Shown piece after piece: positions 53,876-63,971 of a stretch of 64,000 nucleotides of DNA. The notes beneath the pieces were generated by a model that did not search any database, was not told the origin of the DNA, and worked only from the letters and a program-made list of their open reading frames with translations. Position numbers and translations under genes: made by a program. This DNA comes from Tolypocladium sp. Sup5 PDA-1 (Eukaryota; Ascomycota; Sordariomycetes; Hypocreales; Ophiocordycipitaceae). Numbering within the stretch: position 1 is the first letter of the stretch; each line of letters begins with the position of its first letter. The stretch covers positions 310,001 through 374,000 of the forward strand of contig JPHH03000030.1 in assembly GCA_000750105.3 (NCBI GenBank), in the 5' to 3' direction.

Positions 53876-54625
53876 CCGGGGTTTTGACGTGAGGTCAGGA
53901 CCCCGTGTGCGATGGCGGGTTCTTGGCGCTTCATCCTTTAATGGCTTGTTTCTGCATGGCTGGCGGGTTTGCCACTGATTTCGGCGTGGGTATTGATGCC
54001 AGGTTGGCAGGTCGCCACCCTTGAGAAGGGATGGGCAGCGCAAACGGCGATGGGAATAGCTTTGCCCTCAACGGTATGTTTCGACGGGAAGCACTATTGA
54101 GCGAATATGGAGTTTGGGACTGAATGGCTAGCTCTTTGGGAGTCTGTGGTAGCAGGCAACCTTTGGTAATACGGCTGTGGTACGCTGAGCGTGCGATGCA
54201 GCGCTGAATGGCATTCTACTTATCTTTGGAAACCCGCAGTTGGAACCTGTACAGCGTAAAGAATAAGGGCTGTTTAATGCCACGCTGTGGTCACCGCTCT
54301 GGAGACGGGGTGTATACGATGCCAACGGGCGTGGTTGCTGGCGTTGTACGGTTGAACTAGAGGTGCTGTAGTATAGCTTGCTATTGTTCTAGCACGTCAA
54401 TGCCCATTGAAGAATACCAGGCACTCAATAAAGCACCGCAGGCGCAGTCACCATCCGAAGCTCCTTTCTCAAACACACCGGGCCTGCCTCTGCCTAACCT
54501 AGCTTCTTCATTCTTTTATGTCGTTAATGTGCCGCGATTTTGCCCTCTGCGCCTTGAGTCTTTTCATCCCCTCATCATCTACTTAACAACACCTCGCATT
54601 ATCATCTCCCCAACAGCGAACCGAT
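53876..54625. other. Intergenic, 750 bp
   Basis: 3' flank of the HTH-ACT gene and promoter of family member 2, with a CT-rich tract at 54540-54620 just before its ATG. No gene recognised. Confidence 0.45.
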
Positions 54626-55550
54626 ATGGGATCGTACAAAGCGCCTGATACTGGCCGCACCAACAAGATGAAACGTGCACCTGACGACTCCAGCGACGGG
54701 GAGGACACCGACTTCAGCGGCGATGAATCAGACACCCAGACCCTAGGGAGCGCTGAGAAGCCAGCTACCAAGCGACAGAGGATCTTTGAACAGCTTCGGG
54801 ATAAAGGCCTAGGTCGCGAGTCTGCTCCTCGTACTGTCAGGGGTGCCGACGATCTGGACGAGTTTGAGCTTCACGAGTGCTTCAAGATCGTGGATCGATT
54901 CGTCAAAGCCCACTCCCGGGACCATCATGTTACGCCAGCGTTGATGGAGGATTTCTTCACGGTGGTGTTCGGCGACGGCTGGACTTCAGCCAACGACCAT
55001 TTTGAGCCAATTGCCCCTCTTGACAGCACAGTAATATGCCTTTACGGCATCAATTCCGTTGGGGTATTTCTTAAAGGTACGAAATGTTCGACGTGGCAAG
55101 GGTCAACTGTGAGTAATGATGCACCATTTTGCTGACTCTATTCTAACAGGCTCCGAAGCGCGAGACGTTATTTACAAGCTCGAGTTCTGCATGTCGCCGA
55201 TCCCGAACGTGGTGCTTAAGCTGAGCGACAAAGACGGATGTGAGATCCGTGCCGATGAGCTGCGCTATCTAAAGTGGCACCCGCAGGAGACGGACGAATT
55301 CGTGAGTTCAGCCTGGGAACACCTAGGAAGAATCGAACAAGATATCCTCTGGGACAACCAAATTCGTGCCAAGATCTACGCAAGAGACATGATTCGGCGA
55401 CGGGTCAAGGGAGAGGCACTACAAAGCACGGCAGCTCAGCGCGAGTTCTTTGACTTCGTCCACATGCTCAGCATGTGTCGAGTTTTCCAACTGGAGCGCT
55501 CCGACATTCCCATCGGGTTCACTTGGAAGGCTGCAGCTGAGAAGAACTGA
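54626..55550 (+). CDS. Uncharacterised paralogue family, member 2
   Basis: Exons 54626-55076 and 55150-55550 join in phase 1 (AAAG|GTACGA...CTAACAG|GC), 283 aa. Acidic Ser/Asp-rich start with a bipartite-like basic patch (KMKR ... TKRQRIFEQL). Core motif: GADDLDEFELHECFKIVDRFV, then TPALMEDFFTVVFGDGWTS. The second exon carries IYKLEFCMSPIPNVVLKL, DELRYLKWHP, and IRAKIYARDMIRRR, matching member 3 (LRYIQW, LRAVCYARNML). No signal peptide; nuclear or cytosolic location likely. Function unknown. About 60 bp of 3' flank is also alike between members 2 and 3, pointing to a duplication of the whole segment. Confidence 0.75.
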
Positions 55551-56322
55551 ATTAGACTGAAGGATGACTGGGTTTGGGACGTTGCTAGCACGGGAGAGGA
55601 GGGCAGTGGCTATGGAGAAAAGTACAAGATATGAACTGTTATACCTCACGAATCCCGACTTTCTGCTCCCTGGTCGCATCGCCGCTTTTGTGGATGCCGG
55701 CTCAGGCCCTACTCAGGGGCTGCTCACCCATGGCAGCTCTCAGCTTGCTCAGTCTCGCCCCACAGCCAGGAGGGGTGTGAGTAGCGGCTCAAGCAAAGTC
55801 GGAACTAAGCATGCGGGCGGCCATAATTGACTATTGTAACGGTTTGGGACCCAAGGGATAAACCGGAGGGTTTATGTTAGCAGAAAGGTCAGGGCGTAGT
55901 GTTACGTATGGTGATGAGTCCGTAAGACTGTAACCAAGTGATCAGTATGTGTAAGATAATAATCGTGTTGCAAGCTAACTAGGTATCTATAGTATGGAGT
56001 GGAATTTGGGGGTGCCTATATACTGCCCTATTTTCTATGGATTATTTAGATCACCTAATGATCCTAATGATCCTTCTGTGATGTTTGTCTAAATAGCTCG
56101 CCTGGATCGTGGGGCGATCCCAATGATCCAGCACCCATTGGCTATTCGTTCCGACCTTTGTTCCGTGCGACCTGTATTAGCGCCGCACAGCCGGCCCATC
56201 CCGCGGCCGTCTGCCTGGGGTCGTAACACCTTTTAATAGACTACCCGCCGGGCCGAACATAGGCAGCTACACATGACAACGGCGTTCGCTGTCAATCAGG
56301 CGCCAAGCAGGATCAAGCCCCC
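55551..56322. other. Intergenic, 770 bp
   Basis: The first 70 bp resemble the 3' flank of family member 3 (62372-62440). At 56040-56130 there are several GATCCTAATGATCC / CAATGATCC short repeats. No gene recognised. Confidence 0.5.
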
Positions 56323-58215
56323 TCAGTTTCCACATGGATAATGGCATTCAAAAGTGCGAGTCTGCGATTCAGGAGTTGTCAGCAAATTTTGGGATAGACA
56401 TCTGCAAGGAAATAACTTACGATAGCCATGGCGTTAGGGCAACCCTTGGGACCGTCCTTGTTCCAGTTATCGCCAACTAGCTTGCAGCTAGCGTCGCCGT
56501 CGGTATCGGTCGACTTCCAAGAAGTGGACCCGTAGCTGAACTGGATGTAATCATTGGTGTGCTCACCAACCATAGTCAAGGTGTCGTCCATGCCGCTCTC
56601 CTTAAGCTCGAGCGGATGACCGTCGTTGATAGGCTAGCCGGGTGACTGCGTGGACCCCGGAGTCGTATACATAGTCTTGCCACTAGAATCAGTGACCTTG
56701 ACCGAAGTATACAAATTCGACGCAACGTCTCCGCAAGTCTAGATTTCCTCAACTTCAACTTTGCAGATCCCGTCACTCTTTCCTTTTAGGATATCCAGCC
56801 ATCCGGCATACGCCTTTTTGTACGACTCAGGGTACTCATCGTCACTAATTGGCTCACCGATCTCAAAGATGTCGTCTGTTGTATGCGTAGCATCGATATT
56901 AGCTTGTCCGTCTACGTCGTCAATGTCCGACGTGTCCACGTCCAGTTTCGCGTTGGAGTTATTGCCGGCTTGGAACGCAACGAGGCCAGATTTTCCGGGC
57001 CTCGAATCTGGAAGCAGGGGGTAACGGAGTTTGTTGTAGATAAAGGGCATGAACGGGTATCCGCCAATTTTACCTTCCAGATACTTGGCCATAGCATAGC
57101 GCGAGAAATTATCCACGTTACGCTGCACCCAATAGCCGGTAGATTTCGGATTCTTCCCTTTGCTGTTGGGTATGAACCGCGCAAGGAGCTTTGAATAAAT
57201 GGCCCCGTACGCCTTCTTTGGTCTTGAAATCTTTCCCTGTGCGTCTTCATATACAATGCTGATGTCGAAGATCTTAGGGTTGGGCTCGCCCTTCTCCGAA
57301 TCGGCAGCAATGTCAATATGAAAGAGCTCATGTAGAAAAATCAAGCCTAAAAGCTCACCACCGCTTAGCTATCAGTCATTTCACCAGGAGCGCAGCCGTA
57401 ACTTGCCTCGATTTATGTATTTATCCACATCCCACTTAAGCTCTGGATCCTTGGCGTCCTTGTAATTGTTGATAGCCTTTTCTAGTGTATATTGGAGAAA
57501 GAAACCAGGGCAGAAGTTAACATAAGGCTTTTCATTGCCTGTAGGGTTAACGGCATAGGCCTTGACGCCGCCCTCGCAATTATTCTTGGGATTATCACAA
57601 CGGACCTGTATTGTCAGCAAGTATCTGGATAGCCGTACATGCTTGGAACGGTGAGCGTACTTGGAGCGAATGACCAAAAGGATTCCACCAGTAGCCTGGC
57701 TGTACTGTTTCGACATTGGCAAGAACAGCTTGAATTTGGCCTTGCTGGTCTTTGTTGAACTCTATAGAGCCATTAGTACCTTGGCCCTAGAAGTCAGGAT
57801 AGTCTGGTCGCACGTGGAGGGCCAAAAAAGTCAATAGCCGCTTCTGAATCCCAATGAATATTCGCTTTGACGCCATCGACGTCTATGATCGTGTGTGCTT
57901 CTTTGTAAGCTTGGTTGATGAAGTCTTTTTGGTTGTCGTCCCTGTCGCTTTTGCAGCCGCTGCAACAGAACAGGTTAGCTAACGCTAACCCGCCCCATTG
58001 AAAAAACAAACAAATATTCCCATCCCCCCCCCCCCCCCCCCAAAAAGGGAGGGAAAGAAAGAGGAGTGTTACATAAAACCCACGTACGTAAAGTCGGTCA
58101 GGCTTGTCCCAAGCTTATTCCGTGGCTGAACGCCAGCGTCTGCTGGGGCCGCATCTATAAGTGTGAGAGACAAAAGAAGGCTCAGACCAACGGCCTTGAG
58201 CGAGCGTTGAAACAT
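56323..58215 (-). pseudogene. Secreted zinc-metalloprotease-like pseudogene
   Basis: ATG 58215 starts a signal peptide (FQRSLKAVGLSLLLSLTLIDA). Spliced blocks follow: CKSDRDDNQKDFINQAYKEA, GQIQAVLANVETVQPGYWW, VRCDNPKNNCEGGVKAYAVNP, then LIFLHELFHIDIAA with the zinc-binding HExxH, a long VQRNVDNFSRYAMAKYLEG region and the Cys-containing C-terminus to TGA 56323. Lesions: a frameshift in a T6 run near 57823-57829, and in-frame TAG codons at 57787-57789, 56739-56741 and 56634-56636, each where CAG (Gln) fits the context. The splice between the NCEGG exon and the HExxH exon is also irregular. The 201-codon block around HExxH is intact. Such secreted zincins occur in insect- and plant-associated fungi; this copy should be inactive. 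Confidence 0.75.
58024..58041 (+). repeat. Homopolymer of 18 C
   Basis: Lies in the first intron of the metalloprotease pseudogene. The length may be inexact in the assembly. Confidence 0.9.
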
Positions 58216-58497
58216 GTCGCAGTTCGAGGGTAAGTAGTACAAGTAAGTCGCTGGAAGTAGTACGACGCTTGCTCGAGTATGTGAGGGTTTCGACTCTTTA
58301 TACTGCGCAGAATTAACGAACCGAGTAGCAGACATCTCTTCGTCGTTCGCTTCTTACTACTGGCGCACAATAAGATCAGACCCCGACCCATGTTCCCTTG
58401 TTGGTCAGCGACCATTCCGAGAAATGAGCGGCAAACCAGACGGAAGTCCCCTGAGCAAGCATGTCGCTGGGCGCAGTTACATGCATTACACATGCAG

Positions 58498-59095
58498 CGG
58501 GCGGAAAACGCCCCCCCTAAACCCCCAATCCCCCAATCCCGACCCCCCCAAGCCGGTGGTGATTCAAGAAGTCTTGAGAGCTCATTGAACAAGATTAGGC
58601 AAAGATATCCTAAAATAAAAGATTGAAAAAATAGTATTGATATTTTTAACGGATCGCCAGCGCATACCTAAGTATAAAGTTTCACTCCTTAGTACAAGCG
58701 CGCATCTGTGGGAGGGGGCGTTTTTCCTGGGCCCGCATTTTTGATACTGGCTCCTGCAGATGGAAACGGAAATCCTGAAAGCCAGCATGCCGTGGAGGCT
58801 GTGCGACGATCGCGGCGCTTGAACGGCGAGGATAATGTAGTTGCTGATAGGTGCACGTCAAAATGTCAAGCATCAGCGGTTATCAGCGGTTGGGTTGACG
58901 CGGGTGATTGGATGCTCGACCATCATGTCGAGCTCGGCCGCTGCCATTCCGGGCGCTGTATTCCTATAATAAACATAGTAAGCTTGTTGGTCGCAAGGAA
59001 CTTGGTCGACATGGTCGAGGGGAGGAAGTATTCGCTTTAAAAATGGGTTTTCTTGAGGAAGCATGCGGGGGCCAAAAAAACGCCCCCCCTCTTCT
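58498..59095. repeat. Related GC-rich inverted/direct repeats (possible MITE-like element)
   Basis: GGAGGGGGCGTTTTTCCTGG with GCCCGCAT (58710-58737) is roughly the reverse complement of the stretch at 59063-59090 (GCATGCGGGGGCC, AAAAAAACGCCCCCCC). A third related copy, GCGGAAAACGCCCCCCC, is at about 58501-58517 in the second orientation. The spacing of the inverted pair is about 380 bp. No clear target-site duplication was seen. Confidence 0.5.
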
Positions 59096-59464
59096 GCAAT
59101 GCCAAGGAAACGCATACACTCTCTCTAATCGCGGCAGGGAAACTACTTACTTTGGTGGAATGTAGTCATTTTGAAGAAATTTTTATATAATAAGAGCATA
59201 AAGAGCATTAAAATAAATAGTTTGACTATTTATATATCCAGATTTAAGCCTCGAGAGAGGGGGCACCGTTTTGGGGGGGGCCCCATCTTCCCAGTCTGGC
59301 CCCCCGCAGAAGGAATCATGCTGAAACACACTTCGCCACCCCCACCGGACTTACACCTGCCATGGCCACGTGACAAACAAATCTAAACATAGAGCACTTG
59401 TTCTTTATGGCTCGATCATCTGCAGCCGCTCACAAGTCTTGTCCCCTTCTCCAAGACTCTACTG
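59096..59464. other. Intergenic, AT-rich then G/C homopolymers
   Basis: AT-rich 59160-59250 followed by a run of nine G at about 59272 and GGCCCC. It forms the promoter side of the secreted hypothetical gene. Confidence 0.4.
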
Positions 59465-60403
59465 ATGGCACTACATGATCCACCGTCCCTCATCATGAAT
59501 CGAGCAAAGCCGACCAGCTACATTTTCCTTTTATTCGCCCTTCTCGCTAGAATTTCCAGTACATATGAATATGACGAAGACACTCGCCCGTGCTCGAAAG
59601 ACAAATGCTTCGTTGACATCCATTCAGATGAGCCACGATGCTGGGCACAAGGCGGCAACCAAAATGTTGACTACATGAATCCAATGGACGGCGGCCATCA
59701 CAGTATCCCGAATGCTTGTTGGAGATCCAACATATTCGGCGGCGACGGATACCTTGTCGCGTATCCCTCAACAGGTGGCGTCGTGTTCCTCAGAGACCCG
59801 TTGGCTGTGGACCTCCAATATCTCGGGCTACCGAATACGCACGATACCGCGCGGTCGCCGGATGAAGACGATGACCTCGCTTATCGCATGGTACAGCTCG
59901 GCGCGCAGTGGTGGCCGAATTGGGATCTCTACTTTCGGCACTCGAATAGAGTCGATAACGGGATTTTCTACGACTACCATTTCCCATCGGAAGTATACGT
60001 GGCCTTCCCGACGACAGGTGGTGCTTGGGTCGCAAACTTCACCCGAGATATAGCACGGTATTATTACGAAGATAAAGCCTGTCAGTCTTGGCTTCCGCCT
60101 GCGCCAGATCTGTGGCGTATTAAGATGCGATACGCTTTGACCATGGACGATAAGTCTAAGATGATGAAGGAGATGGGCGCTAAGTTCTATATGTCTATCG
60201 ATGAGGATTATGGCCTCGCAAAGACTGTAGGTGACGCTGTTAGCTTATTTGAGCCGTTTCAGGGGCGGTTGGAAAACATGGAAGATGGTGGCTATAGAGA
60301 TCGATTTTGTACGGATTACGAAGATGAGGATAACGACGCGGCAAATGAGAAGCCTGAGAAGCCGAGATGGGGGATAGGGTGGCTCTTTAATGAATTGCGT
60401 TAG
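59465..60403 (+). CDS. Secreted hypothetical protein
   Basis: Single exon of 312 aa from ATG 59465, or 302 aa from ATG 59495, which begins a clear signal peptide (MNRAKPTSYIFLLFALLARISS) and is the better start for export. The mature part is rich in Asp, Tyr and Trp with about six Cys (PCSKDKC, PRCW, ACW, KACQ, FCTDY), suggesting disulfides. DGGHHSIPNACWRSNIFGGDGYLVAYPSTGG and YVAFPTTGGAWVA look like related strands. It ends in an acidic stretch (YEDEDNDAANE) and a short WGIGWLFNEL tail. I do not recognise the family; a secreted effector-like or cell-surface role is only a guess. Confidence 0.7.
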   Translation: MALHDPPSLIMNRAKPTSYIFLLFALLARISSTYEYDEDTRPCSKDKCFVDIHSDEPRCWAQGGNQNVDYMNPMDGGHHSIPNACWRSNIFGGDGYLVAYPSTGGVVFLRDPLAVDLQYLGLPNTHDTARSPDEDDDLAYRMVQLGAQWWPNWDLYFRHSNRVDNGIFYDYHFPSEVYVAFPTTGGAWVANFTRDIARYYYEDKACQSWLPPAPDLWRIKMRYALTMDDKSKMMKEMGAKFYMSIDEDYGLAKTVGDAVSLFEPFQGRLENMEDGGYRDRFCTDYEDEDNDAANEKPEKPRWGIGWLFNELR

Positions 60404-60460
60404 AACTCGTATGCGACTACCAATCATTTCAACACTTTATACACGGACCGGACGAACGCT

Positions 60461-60745
60461 TCACCTGTTACCCGGGTCGGCAGCGTGGCTCCCGACACCC
60501 TCGTCGGCGGACCCGAGGGCCGGGCCGCCCGTCGCCTCGAGGGTGCGCTCGACGTCTCCGCGCAGCTCGGGCATGGCCTGTGCCATCTGCTCGGTGAGAA
60601 CGTTGCGGAACGAGGCAAAGGCGTGCATCTTGCCGCGCATGAGCTGGTTGCCGCGGCGCACGAGCTCGACAAATTCGCGCGTGTAAATGTCCGGGTTGCG
60701 CCTATTCTCGAAGTACTCGAGTAGCTCGGGCGGCACCGAGGGCAG
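60461..60745 (-). pseudogene. Mediator subunit 10 (MED10/Nut2) C-terminal fragment
   Basis: Minus-strand translation gives LPSVPPELLEYFENRRNPDIYTREFVELVRRGNQ in two adjoining stretches, then GKMHAFASF and an MAQAMPEL block to ATGG, the highly conserved C-terminal half of MED10. The N-terminal half, start codon and any upstream exon are missing; sequence before it is repetitive (GGCGCTGCTCA units near 60800-60835). The fragment is open over about 90 codons with a novel tail. It is best seen as a duplicated gene fragment; the functional MED10 must be elsewhere. Confidence 0.7.
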
Positions 60746-61238
60746 GCCGCCGCTGCGCGGGGACGAGGCCGAGGCGTGGAGGCCTGGTCGCCCGACTCAG
60801 GCGCTACTCTGGCGCTGCTCAGGCGCTGCTCAGGTTAAAGCGGCGACGGCTCAGGAACATGGCCGAGGAAGGAAATCCTAGATGTCGAGATTCGTGTTAT
60901 ATATTGGGCTGTAACACTTCCCCCTTTCAAGTTGCATGTGGCCATTCGGTTCTCCTGATGAGAGCAGTAGATGCTTCCAACGCGGGCTCCTTGCACCACA
61001 CTCTGTGAGTATTCGTGGTGCGCTGCTGTGTGATTCACTGCACAACTCGAATCGTTCACGGCTGCTGCTACTATTTAAACCAGTGCGCAGCAAGCCTTCT
61101 TGCATCCTATTCTTTCTCTTCCTTCATCATTTCCTTGGGCCAGAGCCTCCCACACTACATCCTCGCCGTCTCTCGTCCAGTCTCCTCCTTCACGACACCG
61201 CCTAGGCATAGCATCCTCTCAACCTCAAACCCGGCGCC

Positions 61239-62346
61239 ATGAAGCGCACACATGAGCTCTCGCTACCTTCCGACGGCAGCGAAGAGGGCGATCTGGGTGG
61301 GCAGTTTTGCCTTGATGAGGAGAGCAACGACGGTGAGGAGAGCGACGACGGTGAGGAGAGCGACGACGGCGAGGAGAGCGACCACGGCGAAGACGACCGC
61401 CTCAGCGAAGGCAGCCACCACAGCCAGTCGAGCCGCCTAAGCGACGAAGGCTTTGACTGCCAATCCTGGACTGAGAGGAGCAGTCAAAACGTCGAGGAGA
61501 GCCAGCACGGCAGTGATGGATCGGTGTCCAACGCCACGGTTTCTGAGCAGCCCGCGGCTAAGCGACGCAAGATCTTTGCGCAATTTTGTGATCGGGATTT
61601 GCATCGCGCCTCCACTTCTCGCACAATCACAGGCCCCGACGATCTCGACGATTTCGAGCTTCACGAGTGCTACAAGATCGTGGATGGATTTGTGACAGCT
61701 CATAGACGGGACCGTCGAGTCACACCAGCGTTGATGGAGGGCTTTCTCAAGAAGGTGTTCGGAGATGGATGGGCCCCAGATGGCACCATTGGTGAACCAT
61801 TTGACAGCGGAGCAAAATACTACTACATCGACGAGGACTCACCAGTAGGGAGATTGGTAAAACATATGACCCACGCAGTCTCGTTTCTTCGGCGTCGCGA
61901 CGCATGTGGCATTCATGATGCATCAACACTAACTTTGTTCAGTCCCGACGGGCTCGGATAGCACAGAGCGAAACGTGTTTTTGGACCTCGCGTTCGACCT
62001 TTGCGAGACGCCCAGGGTGATACTTGGCCTCGTTGATGAATTCGGAAAAGCGGTCAAAGTCGAGCAGTTGCGTTACATACAGTGGACGCGACCAGATACG
62101 GACGAAGTCATGCGCTCAGCAATGAGTAACCTAGGCGCGATCGAAGCTAAGGTTCTGAAGGAAAACCAACTACGCGCCGTCTGCTACGCCAGGAATATGC
62201 TTATGGTACGATCGAACGGAGAGGAACTCACAGGGGTGGCAGGCCCCCATTACTTTGTCGACAGTGTGGGCTTTTTCAAGATGTGTCGAGGGCTTGAGTT
62301 GCGCCGCGCCAACATCGCTATCGGATTTAGCAACATGAAGGGCTGA
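61239..62346 (+). CDS. Uncharacterised paralogue family, member 3
   Basis: Starts at ATG 61239 with KRTHELS and an acidic repeat tract (four 18-bp units encoding DDGEES). Then comes AAKRRKIFAQF, PDDLDDFELHECYKIVDGFV, TPALMEGFLKKVFGDGWA and PVGRLV at the end of exon 1. Exon 2 continues as VFLDLAFDLCETPRVILGLVDE, QLRYIQW, LRAVCYARNML and GFFKMCRGLELRRANIAIGF to TGA 62346. The splice is irregular: donor at 61857 leaves phase 0, whereas the acceptor with a good CTAAC branch (AG at 61942) needs phase 1; a later AG at 61968 restores the frame. It may therefore be about 320 aa with an unusual acceptor, or a damaged copy. Closest to member 2. Confidence 0.65.
61323..61394 (+). repeat. 18-bp coding minisatellite, four copies
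   Basis: AGCGACGACGGTGAGGAG-type units in frame, encoding an acidic SDDGEE repeat in the N-terminus of family member 3. Copy number is likely to vary between strains. Confidence 0.85.
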
Positions 62347-63001
62347 AGCTGAGAAAAGCTGAGCCAGTGTGACGGGGGACTGGGTTCAAGGTGGCTACTA
62401 GCAAGGGACACGAAGCTAGTAGCAATGGCGAAAAGCATTTGACTCTTTGAGCGAACACTCTACATCGACCTGTGACTACTGCGTTGTCATCGTGCTGTAC
62501 AACAGCACGCAGTTTGTAGGGCCATGGATCTATGCGCATTGTAGTTACAACAGTAAAAGCCAAATGATGAGGCAGACGTATGCTGTGCGCAGTGGACGCA
62601 AGTTTCCCACCCTGGCGCAGGGGCGGGCTGATGGCTCAAGCGACATCAAGGCACGCAGTGCGTGACAACTCGCACTGCATTATGCACAGTTGGGAATGGG
62701 GCCATGTTGAACCAACTTGAAGACAAGTGTACAACTGAATCAGGGAGAAGTTGACGGAACTGCGGCAGAAGCTAAGGAGCCGGGCTGTTGCAGTGAATCA
62801 CGGAGCCAGGCAGCAGCCGTCGTTGACTCGTTGCCGCCTTAGGCATCTTTTGTCCGGGCAACTGAACTGAATTCACTGTCAGCTGTCTCTGGTAAGTCCT
62901 CTTAGCCTTTCCTGCCTCTCTTCATCTCTGCAACGAAAGACCACCCAGTCAACAACCAAGACTTGCTCTGCTTATCCTCGACCACCAGCCGTGCAACTTT
63001 G
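62347..63001. other. Intergenic, 650 bp
   Basis: 62372-62440 resembles the 3' flank of family member 2 (GACTGGGTT, GCTAGCA-like and GGCTATGG/GCAATGG blocks). The rest is the promoter of member 4. Confidence 0.5.
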
Positions 63002-63971
63002 ATGCAACAAAACACGATGGCTAAGAAAAAGAAAGCTACCGTCAGTTTCCTAAAAGACGAAAAGAGATATCTCCGGGACGACTCGTCGAGCGACGACATG
63101 GCTTCGCAAACCGAGGCTCAGCGAGCGAAACGAAGAAAAGTCTTCGAGGAAATGCAGGAAAAGGCCCCGAGACGCTCAGCTGAGCCACGCAGAATTGCCT
63201 CTGCAGACGATCTGAAGGACTCTGAGCTCAAAGAGTGTTTCCGGATTGTCGATGCTGCCGTGAAAACCCAGTGTCAAGCCCATCAGCCCACACCCGAGTT
63301 GATGGAGGAGTTCTTCAACCACGTGTTCAAGGACTGGACTTCCGACAGCGACGTGTCAGAGAAGTCGGCTAAGAAGCGTTTGGAAATGGATTCTGTATGC
63401 CGCAGTAGCCGCATGCTGGCCGGACGCATCGTCACTGGTATGCGTAACCCTTGCTGAGAGTGAACCATTTGTCCGGCCACCTTTAAGCCTACAAGGACTA
63501 CCGCAAACTATGGCGGCATTCCCGAGTAGCGTAATCGCTAATATATTTTCTCCAGAACTTGGACCTCGCCAGGTCTTCTACTGCTTCAGATTCGAATTCG
63601 AACCGTTGGCAGAATTCATCGTGGGGCTTGAGGACGAAGAAGGCGTGTCACTCGGGGCGGTCGACCTCCAAGGTATCGAATGGGACGGTGACTTTCAGCC
63701 ACGGAAGGTGATCGCCGACGTGATTAGTGACATTTCCAAAGTCGGGAATTTCTTTAACTCGGCAAACGAGAGGACTGCGGTTGACTATGCCCGAAAGCTG
63801 CTCCGGGATCAAGCCCAGAACCCCGACTCCGAACTGACAGCTGCTGGATACGCATATGGTGGCGCTGAAAACTTTGTGAAGATGCTACAGGTCTTTGGAA
63901 GCGAGTGTGGGAGTTTGCCTTCTAATTTCTTTGGGATGGAGACGTGCGGCAAAAAAGAAGAGGAAGCATGA
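63002..63971 (+). CDS. Uncharacterised paralogue family, member 4
   Basis: Exons 63002-63437 and 63556-63971 join in phase 1 (ACTG|GTATGC ... CTCCAG|AA), 283 aa, the same length as member 2. Basic start (MAKKKKATVSFLKDEKRY, second ATG at 63020 also possible), then RAKRRKVFEEMQEK, SADDLKDSELKECFRIVDAAV, TPELMEEFFNHVFKDWTSDS and MLAGRIVT at the splice. Exon 2 reads FYCFRFEFEPLAEFIVGLEDEEG, IEWDGDF, TAVDYARKLLRD and a Gly-rich end with KKEEEA. The KR patch suggests nuclear entry. Compared with members 2 and 3 it is well diverged, so this is not a recent copy. The function is unknown. Confidence 0.75.
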
